59,586 nt of DNA from Candidatus Zixiibacteriota bacterium (GTDB lineage: Bacteria > Zixibacteria > MSB-5A5 > UBA10806), in contig CP070813.1 of assembly GCA_020344055.1 (NCBI GenBank), forward strand, positions 423,447 to 483,032, written 5' to 3'. A program made the position numbers and the translations under genes. The notes below the pieces were generated by a model. The model did not search any database, was not told the origin of the DNA, and was given only the letters and a program-made list of their open reading frames with translations. Positions 9,683-17,729 of this stretch are shown in pieces (position 1 is the first letter of the stretch; the number at the start of each line of letters is the position of its first letter).

Positions 9683-11050
9683 TTATCTAATAGGCTCCAG
9701 ATCCCTGCCGAGAGCCCTCATTAATTTCGCATAACCGACCGCCAGATCATAAAAAGCCGTGGCGTTGTTGATTTCGGCCAGTTGTAGCTGCAACCTGGCG
9801 TCGGAAACCTCAAGCTGGGTTCCGACTCCGTTCTCGAATCTTACGTTTGCGATTTCCAGGCCTCTCCGGGCGAGCTCTACGGCGTTGCCCTGTGCTGAGA
9901 GGTTTACCCTGGCCTCCAGGTATTTTCCATAACTTTGCTCCAGATCCAGAATCATCGCCTTCCTTATAGCCTCTTTCTGCAATTCGCTCTGGGTATAATC
10001 AATTCTGGCCTGCTTAACCCGAGATGGTGTTTTCCAGGAATCAAAAATCGGGATATTCAATTCCAGCGTACTACTCAGACTCCGGTCCCATCTTCTCTCA
10101 AATACATTCCCTTCATCAAACTGCGTCTGGTACTGCAGGGTAGTCCTGAAATTCAGACTCGGTTTATATCCCGCCGTGTACAGAGATATAGCCTTCTTTC
10201 TTCCTTCCGACGTGTACGTGCTGATTTTAACCTCGGGCCTGTTCAGGATAAGCTCGTCCTCAAAACCGGAGATATCAATCGGTGGAATAATGAATTGGGT
10301 CGAATCGAATTCCACCTTCAACTCCAGTTCATTTTCGGGACCGATGCCTAAAAGGTTTTTTAGTGCTGACGTGGCTACTTCAAAATCGGTTTCCGCCCGG
10401 GTAACGGTTGGCTGTAAATTGGCCACTTCGACCCTGGCACGCAGAAGATCGTATTCCGAAGCCACTCCCTGCTCATACATTTTCTCCACGACTTCGAGGT
10501 TTTCCCTGGCGAGTTCCAGAGATTGGGAACTGACCCTGCGAATCTCACGGGCCAGGATCGCGCCAAAAAAGGCGTTATAAACCTCAACCTTCAGGTCCTG
10601 GCTGGCCTGCCGGACTATTTCTCGCGATAATTTCCTGTAAAGCCTCGCGATCTTAATGGCCGCTATGGTCCGGCCCCCGGAATATAACGGCTGGGTTAGC
10701 GTCAAATCGGCTGTATAGGAATTATCGGTGCCAAATTTTACCGTAACTATCTCATCCCCGAACTGAAACACCCCCGTGGGAACTTTCCAGTTCCTCAAAT
10801 AGGTCAGGCCGCCGGTAATCTGAGGCATCGCCCCCGCCGCCGCCTCCACAATCTGACTTTTTGCCCTTTCCAGTTCCTTCTTGGCGATCAAATATGATTC
10901 GTTGTTTTCAAGAGCCAGGTTTATAGACGTCGAAAGATCCAGCGAATAGCTTTCTCCGATAGCCGGCGTGATCAGGCATAAAACGGACGTCATGGTTACG
11001 AGGGCTATCCCGCTGAAATTCTTTTTCATGATTTTTATCATATTTTCCAT
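9683..11050 (-). CDS. TolC-family outer-membrane efflux channel
   Basis: 455 residues with a signal peptide (ALVTMTSVLCLITPAIGES) and two internally related halves rich in coiled-coil helices, as in TolC. SLDLSTSINLALENNESYLI opens the first half. LTQPLYSGGRTIAAIKIA near 130-150 and LNIPIFDSWKTPSRVKQA near 350 are the equivalent strand-turn-helix elements of each repeat. In-frame ATGs at 11050, 11041 and 11029 are all possible starts; none has a strong ribosome site, and 11041 has a GGA six bases upstream. It is the first gene of the efflux set and lies 13 bases before the fusion protein. The gap before it holds a weak promoter and a small palindrome. Confidence 0.94.
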   Translation of the reverse strand: MENMIKIMKKNFSGIALVTMTSVLCLITPAIGESYSLDLSTSINLALENNESYLIAKKELERAKSQIVEAAAGAMPQITGGLTYLRNWKVPTGVFQFGDEIVTVKFGTDNSYTADLTLTQPLYSGGRTIAAIKIARLYRKLSREIVRQASQDLKVEVYNAFFGAILAREIRRVSSQSLELARENLEVVEKMYEQGVASEYDLLRARVEVANLQPTVTRAETDFEVATSALKNLLGIGPENELELKVEFDSTQFIIPPIDISGFEDELILNRPEVKISTYTSEGRKKAISLYTAGYKPSLNFRTTLQYQTQFDEGNVFERRWDRSLSSTLELNIPIFDSWKTPSRVKQARIDYTQSELQKEAIRKAMILDLEQSYGKYLEARVNLSAQGNAVELARRGLEIANVRFENGVGTQLEVSDARLQLQLAEINNATAFYDLAVGYAKLMRALGRDLEPIR

Positions 11051-11067
11051 CGCGCTAATAAATAAAT

Positions 11068-11081
11068 CGGGCCAAAGCCCG
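11068..11081. promoter_or_regulatory. Small GC palindrome in the tolC-like leader
   Basis: CGGGC-CAAA-GCCCG is a perfect 5-bp inverted repeat with a 4-base loop in an AT-rich gap. It sits just downstream of a weak promoter (TTGACT at 11111-11106, AATGAT at 11088-11083) and before the efflux operon. It could be a repressor site or a leader hairpin. It has no tight U-run on the minus strand, so I do not call it a terminator. Confidence 0.3.
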
Positions 11082-11082
11082 C

Positions 11083-11111
11083 ATCATTAACTAACTACGA
11101 AAACCAGTCAA
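11083..11111 (-). promoter_or_regulatory. Weak candidate promoter for the efflux operon
   Basis: TTGACT (11111-11106), 17 bases, AATGAT (11088-11083). The -35 is good and the -10 poor. It is the only promoter-like pair in the 75-base gap between the peroxiredoxin-like gene and the tolC-like gene. Confidence 0.3.
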
Positions 11112-11125
11112 AAAGTTGCGAAAAA

Positions 11126-11602
11126 TTAAATTATCGCTGAAATTTCTTTTTTAAAATCCTCTATCCGAAATTCGTTCTCGGGCGACTCGATGAACCTGTG
11201 CCGGATGATAAGTTCATTATCAATAATAAAAATCGAGAAGTGCACTGCCGGGATCATGCTTTCGGAGTCGATCACGTTATACAATCGGCACACCTCCATT
11301 CTGGTATCGGATAACAACGGGAAAGAAAGCCCGAGTTCGTTTTTAAGGTTGACTAATTTATGTGTTTTTTCAGGAGAGACGCCCACGACAGAAATCTCGA
11401 AACCATATAGGGTTTCGGGTAATCCTTTATTCAGTTCGGCCAAAGCGGCCTTAGTTTTGTGTGAGCCGCCTTTTGAAAAAAAACATAAAGCCAGGAAATT
11501 ATCCGAAATACAGTCTTTCAACGACACCATTTTCCCGTCAGCGGATGAAAGAGCAAAATCGGGGGCAAAAAAGCCGTTCCTAATTACGTTCACATTGTCC
11601 AT
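11126..11602 (-). CDS. Peroxiredoxin-like protein (AhpC/TSA fold) lacking the peroxidatic Cys
   Basis: 158 residues with a thioredoxin-fold peroxiredoxin pattern: APDFALSSADGKMVSLKD at 13-30, FLALCFFSKGGSHKTKAALA near 36-55, VVGVSPEKTHKLVNLKNELG near 75-95, and FPLLSDTRMEVCRLYNV near 97-113. In BCP/AhpC relatives the peroxidatic Cys sits in the loop after F-x-P-K (PGC-T). Here that loop reads SKGGSHKTK with no Cys. The cysteines present (DCISD, LALC, EVC) are not at that site by eye, and there is no in-frame UGA either. It may be a non-enzymatic or redirected family member. It has its own promoter and follows corA. Confidence 0.72.
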   Translation of the reverse strand: MDNVNVIRNGFFAPDFALSSADGKMVSLKDCISDNFLALCFFSKGGSHKTKAALAELNKGLPETLYGFEISVVGVSPEKTHKLVNLKNELGLSFPLLSDTRMEVCRLYNVIDSESMIPAVHFSIFIIDNELIIRHRFIESPENEFRIEDFKKEISAII

Positions 11603-11634
11603 CTTTCAGTCAATATTCCTTAACATTAACCCGC

Positions 11635-11663
11635 ATAATAAATTGCGACTGCCAATTTGTCAA
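11635..11663 (-). promoter_or_regulatory. Promoter of the peroxiredoxin-like gene
   Basis: TTGACA (11663-11658), exactly 17 bases, TATTAT (11640-11635), directly after the corA stop codon. The predicted leader is about 27 bases and contains AAGGA. Confidence 0.7.
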
Positions 11664-11666
11664 CAG

Positions 11667-12632
11667 TTATAACCAGTCTTTACGCTTGAATATAATCAGC
11701 AGGGTAACGACGATGGTGGCCATGGCGCCGAGAACAATGAAATAACTCCCGGGAATATTCCTTTCCGGAAAATCGAAGTTCATCCCGTAAATCCCGGAAA
11801 TAACCGAAAGCGGCAGCAAAACCGCCGTAAAAATGGTGAGAGTCTTCATTATGGTATTAGTTTTCTCGGATGCCATGGAAAGATATACGTGCAATATATT
11901 CGAAAGCAGGTCGTTAAAGGTCTCGGCGTGTTCGACAATATCGTTCATATGGTCGAAAACGTCACGGAAGTAAATCAGGGACGCCCCTTTTGCCAGCTTA
12001 TATTCTCCTTTCGAAAACCTCCACAGTATCTGTCTTTGGGTGGTCGCCAACCTTCTCAAAACCCCTATATCCTCCTTCAATTCGAAAATCCTCTTCAGGA
12101 TAGATGATTCCGCCGTTCCGGAAAACACGACGGCCTCGAGACGGTCAATAAACCTCTGGACCTCGTCCTGTATCTCGATGAATTCATCGACCAGGTAGTC
12201 CAGAATGGTGTGAAAGGTAAAAACGGCCCCCCTCGAGAGTACCCTTTCGTCCCGCAAACATCTATTCCTGATTTTTTCGAGCATGGGAAAAGAATCGTTA
12301 TGAATCGTAACCACGAAATTATCGCCGAGGAAGAGGTCTATTTCTTTTTTCCCGAGTTCCCCGGCGCTTTTGTAATAGGAAATATAGAAAACCATGAAGA
12401 GGTATTTATCGAAGACATCCAGTTTGGGCGGGCCCTTTTCGACAATAACGTCCTCGATTACCAGCGGATGGAAATGAAAGTCGGAGGTAAGAATAAACGC
12501 TTCTTCGTCGACAGGCTTATCCAGATCGACCCAGAACGTGCAATCCTCCCTGGAGATCAATCCTTGAAAGTCGATAATGCCCTCGTGAACGGTTACCCCG
12601 TCATCGGGATTGTAAACCAAAGTCTTAATCAT
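11667..12632 (-). CDS. corA: CorA-family magnesium/cobalt channel
   Basis: About 321 residues from the ATG at 12632, which begins MIKTLVYNPDDG and overlaps nth by 8 bases. An ATG at 12674 in the same frame would give 14 extra residues buried inside nth and is less likely. The large cytoplasmic domain (EDCTFWVDLDKP, HPLVIEDVI) and long stalk helices (VQRFIDRLEAVVF, ILKRIFELKEDIGVLRRLAT) are typical. The two C-terminal membrane helices carry the family signature YGMNFDFPE between them (GMN loop). The protein ends in a short basic tail (FKRKDWL). The family forms pentameric channels for Mg2+ and Co2+ uptake. The link to nth appears to be only positional. Confidence 0.94.
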   Translation of the reverse strand: MIKTLVYNPDDGVTVHEGIIDFQGLISREDCTFWVDLDKPVDEEAFILTSDFHFHPLVIEDVIVEKGPPKLDVFDKYLFMVFYISYYKSAGELGKKEIDLFLGDNFVVTIHNDSFPMLEKIRNRCLRDERVLSRGAVFTFHTILDYLVDEFIEIQDEVQRFIDRLEAVVFSGTAESSILKRIFELKEDIGVLRRLATTQRQILWRFSKGEYKLAKGASLIYFRDVFDHMNDIVEHAETFNDLLSNILHVYLSMASEKTNTIMKTLTIFTAVLLPLSVISGIYGMNFDFPERNIPGSYFIVLGAMATIVVTLLIIFKRKDWL

Positions 12633-13302
12633 TTCCGATTCTCTTAAAATAAACGCATTGTCTTTTAAGACCACATTCCGGGCATTTTGGTTTCGCGGGG
12701 CGGCACAAATTTCGCCCGTGCTCTATCAAATTCAGATGAAACCGGTAAAAGCTTACGGGAGGTTTCATCTCCCGATACCAATCATGGGCTTTTTCCGCGT
12801 TCATATTTTCCGGTATAAGTCCCAGCCTCTTGCTTACCCTATGAACATGGGTGTCGACCGGCATAAAATCCCTGCCCAGCGAAAACAGCATCACACAGGC
12901 CGCCGTTTTCGGCCCGACGCCCTCGTATGACATCAGGTATTCCCATGCTTCATTATCGGTCATCTTTTTTATGAATGAAATGGAATAATCTTCTGACTTT
13001 TCCCCGATCTGTTTTAAGATCTTTTTTATTCTTCCGGATTTAATATTTGCCAGACCACCGACCTTAATGGCGCCGGCGATGGAGGCTGATCGAGCTTGAG
13101 CTATGGCGCCCCAACCGGGGAATTCGGCTTTAAGCGAGCGGAAGGCCCTGTCCCTGTTTACGTCATTTGTATTTTGAGAGAGTATGGTCAGAATCAACTC
13201 CTCCGTGGGATCGCGAAATTTGAATTGCTTTTTTTCGCCGTACATCTCCGTCAGTTTCTTATCGATGCTTACGATCTTTTTCAACAAGGTTGATCTTCCC
13301 AT
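12625..13302 (-). CDS. nth: Endonuclease III-type DNA glycosylase/AP lyase
   Basis: 225 residues, a normal size for Nth. It excises oxidised pyrimidines and cuts the abasic site in base excision repair. The helix-hairpin-helix YEGVGPKTAACVMLFSLG carries the catalytic Lys at 132, and the catalytic Asp is D150 in VDTHVHRV. The C-terminal iron-sulfur motif has Cys at 200, 207, 210 and 216 in the exact C-x6-C-x2-C-x5-C spacing. The region near 30-45 (DPTEELILTILSQNTND) is the family's first helix pair. It is first in the nth-corA pair, and a candidate promoter lies 19-47 bases upstream of its ATG. Confidence 0.95.
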   Translation of the reverse strand: MGRSTLLKKIVSIDKKLTEMYGEKKQFKFRDPTEELILTILSQNTNDVNRDRAFRSLKAEFPGWGAIAQARSASIAGAIKVGGLANIKSGRIKKILKQIGEKSEDYSISFIKKMTDNEAWEYLMSYEGVGPKTAACVMLFSLGRDFMPVDTHVHRVSKRLGLIPENMNAEKAHDWYREMKPPVSFYRFHLNLIEHGRNLCRPAKPKCPECGLKRQCVYFKRIGND

Positions 13303-13320
13303 TTCGACCCAAATTAAAAA

Positions 13321-13349
13321 AGTAAATATCGGATTTTATATTATGTCAA
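13321..13349 (-). promoter_or_regulatory. Candidate promoter of nth-corA
   Basis: TTGACA (13349-13344) with a 17-base spacer to TTTACT (13326-13321); TATTTA at 15 bases is an alternative -10. The 114-base gap also holds a perfect AT palindrome (TATTTAT-TAT-ATAAATA, 13381-13397). I see no rho-independent terminator for the bat operon that ends at 13417. Confidence 0.4.
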
Positions 13350-13416
13350 TACAAAATAACACAATCTCTGCTTGACAACATATTTATTATATAAATAATT
13401 ACTGCGAGAACTATAT

Positions 13417-14466
13417 TTACTTTACTTTTACGGTCTCCGTCCGGCCCACGGCTTTTTTCTCTTTTTCGATCTCCTCCGCTTCCTTTTCGCTTTCGTCCCT
13501 TATTTGCCTGAATGTCAGTCCTTCCTTAAAAGACGAAAGGACGCCCAGGATTATCGGGGGAAGATAGACGAAAATATGAAGAAGAAAAGAAAACGCCAGC
13601 GCCTCGGATTTGCCCACGCCAAAGGGAGCCATGGCAGCCACCGTGGCGCCCTGGAAGGTACCTATATTCCACGGCGATACCACGACCGTCATCATAATAG
13701 TTACAATAGCCGTAATGATCACCGCGCCCCAGATTTCGATTTTGAATCCGAATGCCAGAATGAGCAAATATACCATGGCCGCCTGAAATAACCACCAGAG
13801 CAATGATAATGCCGAGACCAGCGACAGGTGCTTGGAACTTTTAAGAGCCTCCAGTCCCGAGAGAAAAGAGAATTTTATCTCGTCGATCCTGACCCGGATT
13901 TTCGGAGGAAAATGCCGGGTAAATCTATTTACGAAATTGTGGCTTTTGGTATGCGAGCGGGAGATAACAAATAAAACCGCCGTTACCAGAACCACGACGC
14001 TCCCCAGCGTAATGAAATGCCAGACCTGAAAATCATCGGGTATAACTTCGAAAAGGGAAATGATGAGGAAAATCGCGATAATCGCCAGCCCGTCAAATAA
14101 AACTTCGAGGACGGTGGTGGTGAAGATCGACGTTTTTTTGACATGGGCTTTCTTGCTCAGTAAGAATATCCTGGCAACCTGACCGGTAAGATAGGGCATC
14201 AACAGGTTGGTCATTATCCCGATACAATAGATGGGGAATATCCTGCGTATTTTCGCCGGTTTAAAAGCGTCAACAAAATATGTGAATCTCGTCGCTCTTA
14301 TAAGCGCAATCACCAGTTCGAGAAAAATCAAGGGGATAAGATATCTTATATCTATGGCGGAAATAGCGTTGAGAATCGCATAAAGATCGAGATCGTAGAA
14401 ACAATAGATCAGAAGACCTATGGTCAACAAAAGACCCCAGAATCTTTTTCTTTTGAGAACGCTCAA
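13417..14466 (-). CDS. Lysylphosphatidylglycerol-synthase-like integral membrane protein (YbhN/UPF0104 family)
   Basis: 349 residues with about eight hydrophobic helices (for example FWGLLLTIGLLIYCF, LIPLIFLELVIALIR, FDGLAIIAIFLIISLF, VIITAIVTIMMTVVVSPWNI). The family motif region MPYLTGQVARIFLLSKK near 90-107 and PWNIGTFQGATVAAMAPFGV near 263-282 match the flippase-like domain found in MprF and YbhN. The soluble C-terminal tail is highly charged (EKEAEEIEKEKKAVGRTE). Start is TTG at 14466, whose bases overlap the batE stop (TTGA), so it is coupled to the bat operon. The family may move or modify lipids; there is no catalytic aminoacyl-transfer domain here, so lysyl transfer is unlikely. Confidence 0.85.
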   Translation of the reverse strand: MSVLKRKRFWGLLLTIGLLIYCFYDLDLYAILNAISAIDIRYLIPLIFLELVIALIRATRFTYFVDAFKPAKIRRIFPIYCIGIMTNLLMPYLTGQVARIFLLSKKAHVKKTSIFTTTVLEVLFDGLAIIAIFLIISLFEVIPDDFQVWHFITLGSVVVLVTAVLFVISRSHTKSHNFVNRFTRHFPPKIRVRIDEIKFSFLSGLEALKSSKHLSLVSALSLLWWLFQAAMVYLLILAFGFKIEIWGAVIITAIVTIMMTVVVSPWNIGTFQGATVAAMAPFGVGKSEALAFSFLLHIFVYLPPIILGVLSSFKEGLTFRQIRDESEKEAEEIEKEKKAVGRTETVKVK

Positions 14467-15218
14467 ATTTTCAAAACCGCTTCTTTGTCAATCCAGCCTT
14501 TCAGACCGTTTTTCAGTTCAATAAGATAGCTGTCTTCCCTTTCGCCGAGGATTTTGAATTCCAATCCTTCGTGCCCGATCTCAATTCTTTCAAAATCCTC
14601 ACCGGGACCTTCGCGTATGTCGGCGGCATTTTCAACGAGAACGCCCCAGGCGGTCAAACGATCAATTTTGATTCTTCTGGCGGCCGCTGCAGCGGAAAAG
14701 ATAGCAACAATCAATCCCGCAATCAACAGATAATATGGCCAGGACGCGAAATTCCCGCGATAGATCAAAAGGGCGGCCAGGGCTCCCAGAACCCACCAAA
14801 TTATTGCGAGAGCAATCAGGTATTCGTTATACCCCCACAAACCGGTGAGAAAATCCCAGATATCAGCTATAAATCCGCCTTCCCGAACCTCTATCCTGTC
14901 CAGATTCATGCTCCGGGCGAACTCCAGGTTGGTTCTCGCCTGTTCAAGATCGGGGTCGTATGTCAGGGCTTTTCTGTAAGCCCAGATCGCCCTGCCATAC
15001 TGGCCGTTTTTAAAATAGGCGTTTCCAAGGTTATGATATATTTCGGAACTAAAATATTCTTTTTCGATTAATCTGAGGTAGGAACTTATGGCGGACGGAT
15101 AGTTCCCTTTATCATAAAAATCGGCCGCCTGGTCCCATAGAGTTTTATTATCGACGGCGAAGCAGTGCGAACATGTTAATATTAAAAATAGAACGATGAC
15201 AAATAACGATATCCTCAT
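14463..15218 (-). CDS. batE: BatE, TPR and SH3-like membrane protein
   Basis: 251 residues. A signal peptide (ISLFVIVLFLILTCSHCFA; the LTC could also serve as a lipobox) is followed by three TPR-like helices pairs (IYHNLGNAYFKNGQYGRAIW, about 60-80). Two membrane helices (YLIALAIIWWVLGALAALLI and YYLLIAGLIVAIFSAA) follow, and then a C-terminal SH3-like domain (ADIREGPGEDFERIEIGHEG, about 198-217). This layout is that of BatE in Bacteroides- and Leptospira-type aerotolerance operons. It overlaps batD by 4 bases. The Bat proteins are thought to form a membrane complex with the MoxR ATPase; the exact job is unknown. Confidence 0.88.
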   Translation of the reverse strand: MRISLFVIVLFLILTCSHCFAVDNKTLWDQAADFYDKGNYPSAISSYLRLIEKEYFSSEIYHNLGNAYFKNGQYGRAIWAYRKALTYDPDLEQARTNLEFARSMNLDRIEVREGGFIADIWDFLTGLWGYNEYLIALAIIWWVLGALAALLIYRGNFASWPYYLLIAGLIVAIFSAAAAARRIKIDRLTAWGVLVENAADIREGPGEDFERIEIGHEGLEFKILGEREDSYLIELKNGLKGWIDKEAVLKI

Positions 15219-16996
15219 AACTTTTTCTCCAGGCGCTTGAGCAATCCAGACGCGTCGCCGGCCGCCCTGTCCATTCCCGAGGCGGAATTCGGGCCGGGGG
15301 CGAATCGAGCGACCTGAATACCGTCCAGAAAACCAACCAGTTCGCTTCTTGTCTCTGAGTCCAATTTTTCTATCGCCTTAATATCATCAATTGTGAGGGC
15401 CGATTTTTCCAGATTTAGCCGATCGGCGATATGGCCGATTATGGCGGAATAAAGTTCTCCATAAAATCCAATAACATCGCCTGATTGTTTTTTACGCAAG
15501 GCCGATTTAAGTAGACTCCTGGATTTTTTACCGGCCGACATCCGCCTGGCATATGCCTGATCTCCCATTAATTTCCTGTTATGCAGTCTCATAAATACCG
15601 CCGCTATCATCCCGGCTATGGGAACGAATTGTAGTATCCAGAACCAGGCGCTTTTGTATATATCCAGCTGTTTCTCCGGTTTTGGGAAATCGGTTATTAT
15701 ATACGCGAATGACCTCTGTCCTATCCCTATAATGTTTTTCGGCGTTCCCCCTATATCGGCAAGAGCCTCTCCGGATGCTATAATATCCCTGGGATCGGTT
15801 CGAACGGTTTGATATTTCCTTGTCTTCGGATTGAAAAAACTGAATTCTATAGAAGGTATCCGGAAATTCCCCGACGTTACGGGAATTACCGCCTGTTCGA
15901 AAGTCATGGAACCCGAGACGATTCCTCCGCTGTTGTTGATCGATTCAGTTTTGCCGGATTCGTAGATCCTGAAATCCGGCATCTCCGGAAATGAGACCGC
16001 CGGCAAAGATTTGATATTGCCCGACCCGGATAGAATGACTTTCATGGTGATGGGCTCGTCGACTCCCACGGAATCCTTGTCGACTATGGCCCTGATTTTA
16101 TACTGGCCGACAGCACCGGCAAAATTGCCGGGTTTACCCTGTACCGGTAGCGATCTGACAGTGAGTTTGATCCGATCGGCGGTAAGAATCTCGGGGCCGC
16201 TGGGGCGGGCGCGCCTCCTGCCCCTGCCGAACATGTTAAAAGGATCCATGAAAGTATCAAAGATGTCCTCCCTTATTGTCAGGCGCGGCGAATCGATAAT
16301 AGCATCGCCTGCAGTTATGGGAAACAGGGCACGTCTTATTTCCGTCACCCGGTATCGTTTTTTGTTGATAACCCTGAAATACCTGTTATTGGGAGGCAAA
16401 TCCTCGACGGTAAAGCCGTTGAACTCGGGCCATTCCAGGGTCGGCTGCTCCCAGAGGTTTTCGGCCTGATAGAACCTGAAAGTCAGGGTAACCTGCTCGC
16501 CGACGTAGGGCCTCCTCTTATCGACAACCTGCTCTATGAAGAAATTTTCGGTTCTATTCGGGGTCGTTACGCTTTCAGTATCCCTTTTTTGCCCCGGCGA
16601 TTGCCCGATTTTGCCCGGCTGTTTCACCTCGATCCTAATCGGATTGGACGATATGATTTCATTTTTTTCCTTTACACGCACGGGACCTATGGTGAGTATG
16701 CCCATCTTCTTGGGAACCAGCACATACGACATCTCGAGGGTCGATGAAAATCTTCCGTTTACGATTGAGATACTGGTATTCTTTCCGGAGGAATATACCT
16801 CAAAATTGGAAAGGTCGGGAAGAATGGGATCGGGAGTGGAACCCCTCTCCCCGGTAACGGTGATGGACAGGGTAATGGGGTCGCCAAGCTCGACCACGTT
16901 TCTGTCGACGGAACTGGAAACAGAAAGCCCAAAAGCGGATACCGCTGATAAGAAGATAAATATTATGATTGAAATATAGACCCTGCTACCAGTCAT
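15215..16996 (-). CDS. batD: BatD, large periplasmic Bat protein with one C-terminal membrane helix
   Basis: 593 residues, typical of BatD. A signal peptide (ISIIIFIFLSAVSAFG) precedes a chain of immunoglobulin-like beta domains with repeated family patterns: VVELGDPITLSITVTG near 35-50, YVGEQVTLTFRFYQAENL near 163-180, and VGVDEPITMKVILSGSGNIK near 310-330. One membrane helix (AWFWILQFVPIAGMIAAVFM, about 450-470) leads to a cytoplasmic helical domain of about 110 residues. It overlaps batC by 11 bases and batE by 4. BatD is the main extracytoplasmic part of the Bat complex; by inference it positions or senses envelope proteins under oxidative stress. Confidence 0.9.
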   Translation of the reverse strand: MTGSRVYISIIIFIFLSAVSAFGLSVSSSVDRNVVELGDPITLSITVTGERGSTPDPILPDLSNFEVYSSGKNTSISIVNGRFSSTLEMSYVLVPKKMGILTIGPVRVKEKNEIISSNPIRIEVKQPGKIGQSPGQKRDTESVTTPNRTENFFIEQVVDKRRPYVGEQVTLTFRFYQAENLWEQPTLEWPEFNGFTVEDLPPNNRYFRVINKKRYRVTEIRRALFPITAGDAIIDSPRLTIREDIFDTFMDPFNMFGRGRRRARPSGPEILTADRIKLTVRSLPVQGKPGNFAGAVGQYKIRAIVDKDSVGVDEPITMKVILSGSGNIKSLPAVSFPEMPDFRIYESGKTESINNSGGIVSGSMTFEQAVIPVTSGNFRIPSIEFSFFNPKTRKYQTVRTDPRDIIASGEALADIGGTPKNIIGIGQRSFAYIITDFPKPEKQLDIYKSAWFWILQFVPIAGMIAAVFMRLHNRKLMGDQAYARRMSAGKKSRSLLKSALRKKQSGDVIGFYGELYSAIIGHIADRLNLEKSALTIDDIKAIEKLDSETRSELVGFLDGIQVARFAPGPNSASGMDRAAGDASGLLKRLEKKL

Positions 16997-17729
16997 AAAT
17001 CGATCTGCCCCGCAGATTTACCTGTTTCAATTTTTTCTGTGTCTCTTTTTCATCTTCCTCAAATCTCGAAAGAAGATTTTTCGCCTGCTCTTCCGTCATC
17101 TGCTGCTGGTTCTCGGAAACCTGCTTTTGTTGGTCCTGCTCTTGTTGCTGTTGATTTTCCTGCTGTTTCTGTTCCTGTTTCTGCTGGTCCTGATTTTCCT
17201 GATCTTCCGACTTTTGATTCTGCTCTTGTTGCTGCTGCTGGTCTTTCTCGTTTTCTTCCTGCTTCTTGTCCTGGTTCTGCTGTTGCTGCTGCTGTTGTTG
17301 CATCTGTTGTTGTTTAAGCAAAGACAGTTCGAGATTATGCTTATAATCGTTATCGTCAGGATTTATTTTCAGAGCATTAATATACGATTTTATCGCCTCG
17401 TCATATTTTTCCGACTTATACAGGGAATTTCCCAGGTTATAATGATAATCTGCGAGATATTTATCGTCTCCTTTGGATATGGCCGAATCGAATTCCCTGG
17501 CCGCTCCCTCGAAATCATTGGATCTATACAGGGCGCCGCCCCGGTCGAAATTAGGCAGTGCCCTGTCCGGTTTCAAGACGCCGGCGTCCCGGAAATTAGA
17601 TGCTGCCTTATCGTACTCGCCGTTACTGTAATATTCATATCCATTATTGATCTTGGAGCGATATTCATCCGCAAACGAAATCGACGCCATAAATGCCAGC
17701 CACATGATAAAGCACGAAATCCTAAGCAT
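16986..17729 (-). CDS. batC: BatC, TPR protein with Gln-rich tail
   Basis: 247 residues from the ATG at 17729. AAGGAG lies eight bases before this ATG but only two to three bases before the other ATG at 17735, so 17729 is favoured. An open frame to 17885 lies inside batB and is rejected. A signal peptide (LRISCFIMWLAFMASISFA) is followed by three to four TPRs (NFDRGGALYRSNDFEGAARE, YHYNLGNSLYKSEKYDEAI) and then about 80 residues made almost wholly of Gln, Glu, Lys, Asn and Asp. The end is short and basic (KKLKQVNLRGRSIYDW). BatC relatives carry similar tails. It overlaps batB by 8 bases. Confidence 0.88.
   Translation of the reverse strand: MLRISCFIMWLAFMASISFADEYRSKINNGYEYYSNGEYDKAASNFRDAGVLKPDRALPNFDRGGALYRSNDFEGAAREFDSAISKGDDKYLADYHYNLGNSLYKSEKYDEAIKSYINALKINPDDNDYKHNLELSLLKQQQMQQQQQQQQNQDKKQEENEKDQQQQQEQNQKSEDQENQDQQKQEQKQQENQQQQEQDQQKQVSENQQQMTEEQAKNLLSRFEEDEKETQKKLKQVNLRGRSIYDW

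Noticed and set aside
11126..11602. Selenoprotein hypothesis for the peroxiredoxin-like gene, prompted by the nearby tRNA-Sec
   Set aside because: No in-frame UGA is present; the active loop reads SKGGSHKTK in one continuous frame.
12633..12674. N-terminal extension of corA into nth
   Set aside because: The extra 14 residues are not typical for CorA and overlap nth; the ATG at 12632 gives the usual family start.
13373..13402. Plus-strand promoter-like TTGACA with AT-rich downstream
   Set aside because: The -10 at 16-18 bases is poor and no plus-strand gene follows; the AT palindrome explains the resemblance.
13417..14466. MprF-type lysylphosphatidylglycerol synthase
   Set aside because: Only the flippase-like membrane region is present; the C-terminal aminoacyl-transfer domain is absent and the protein ends in a short charged tail.
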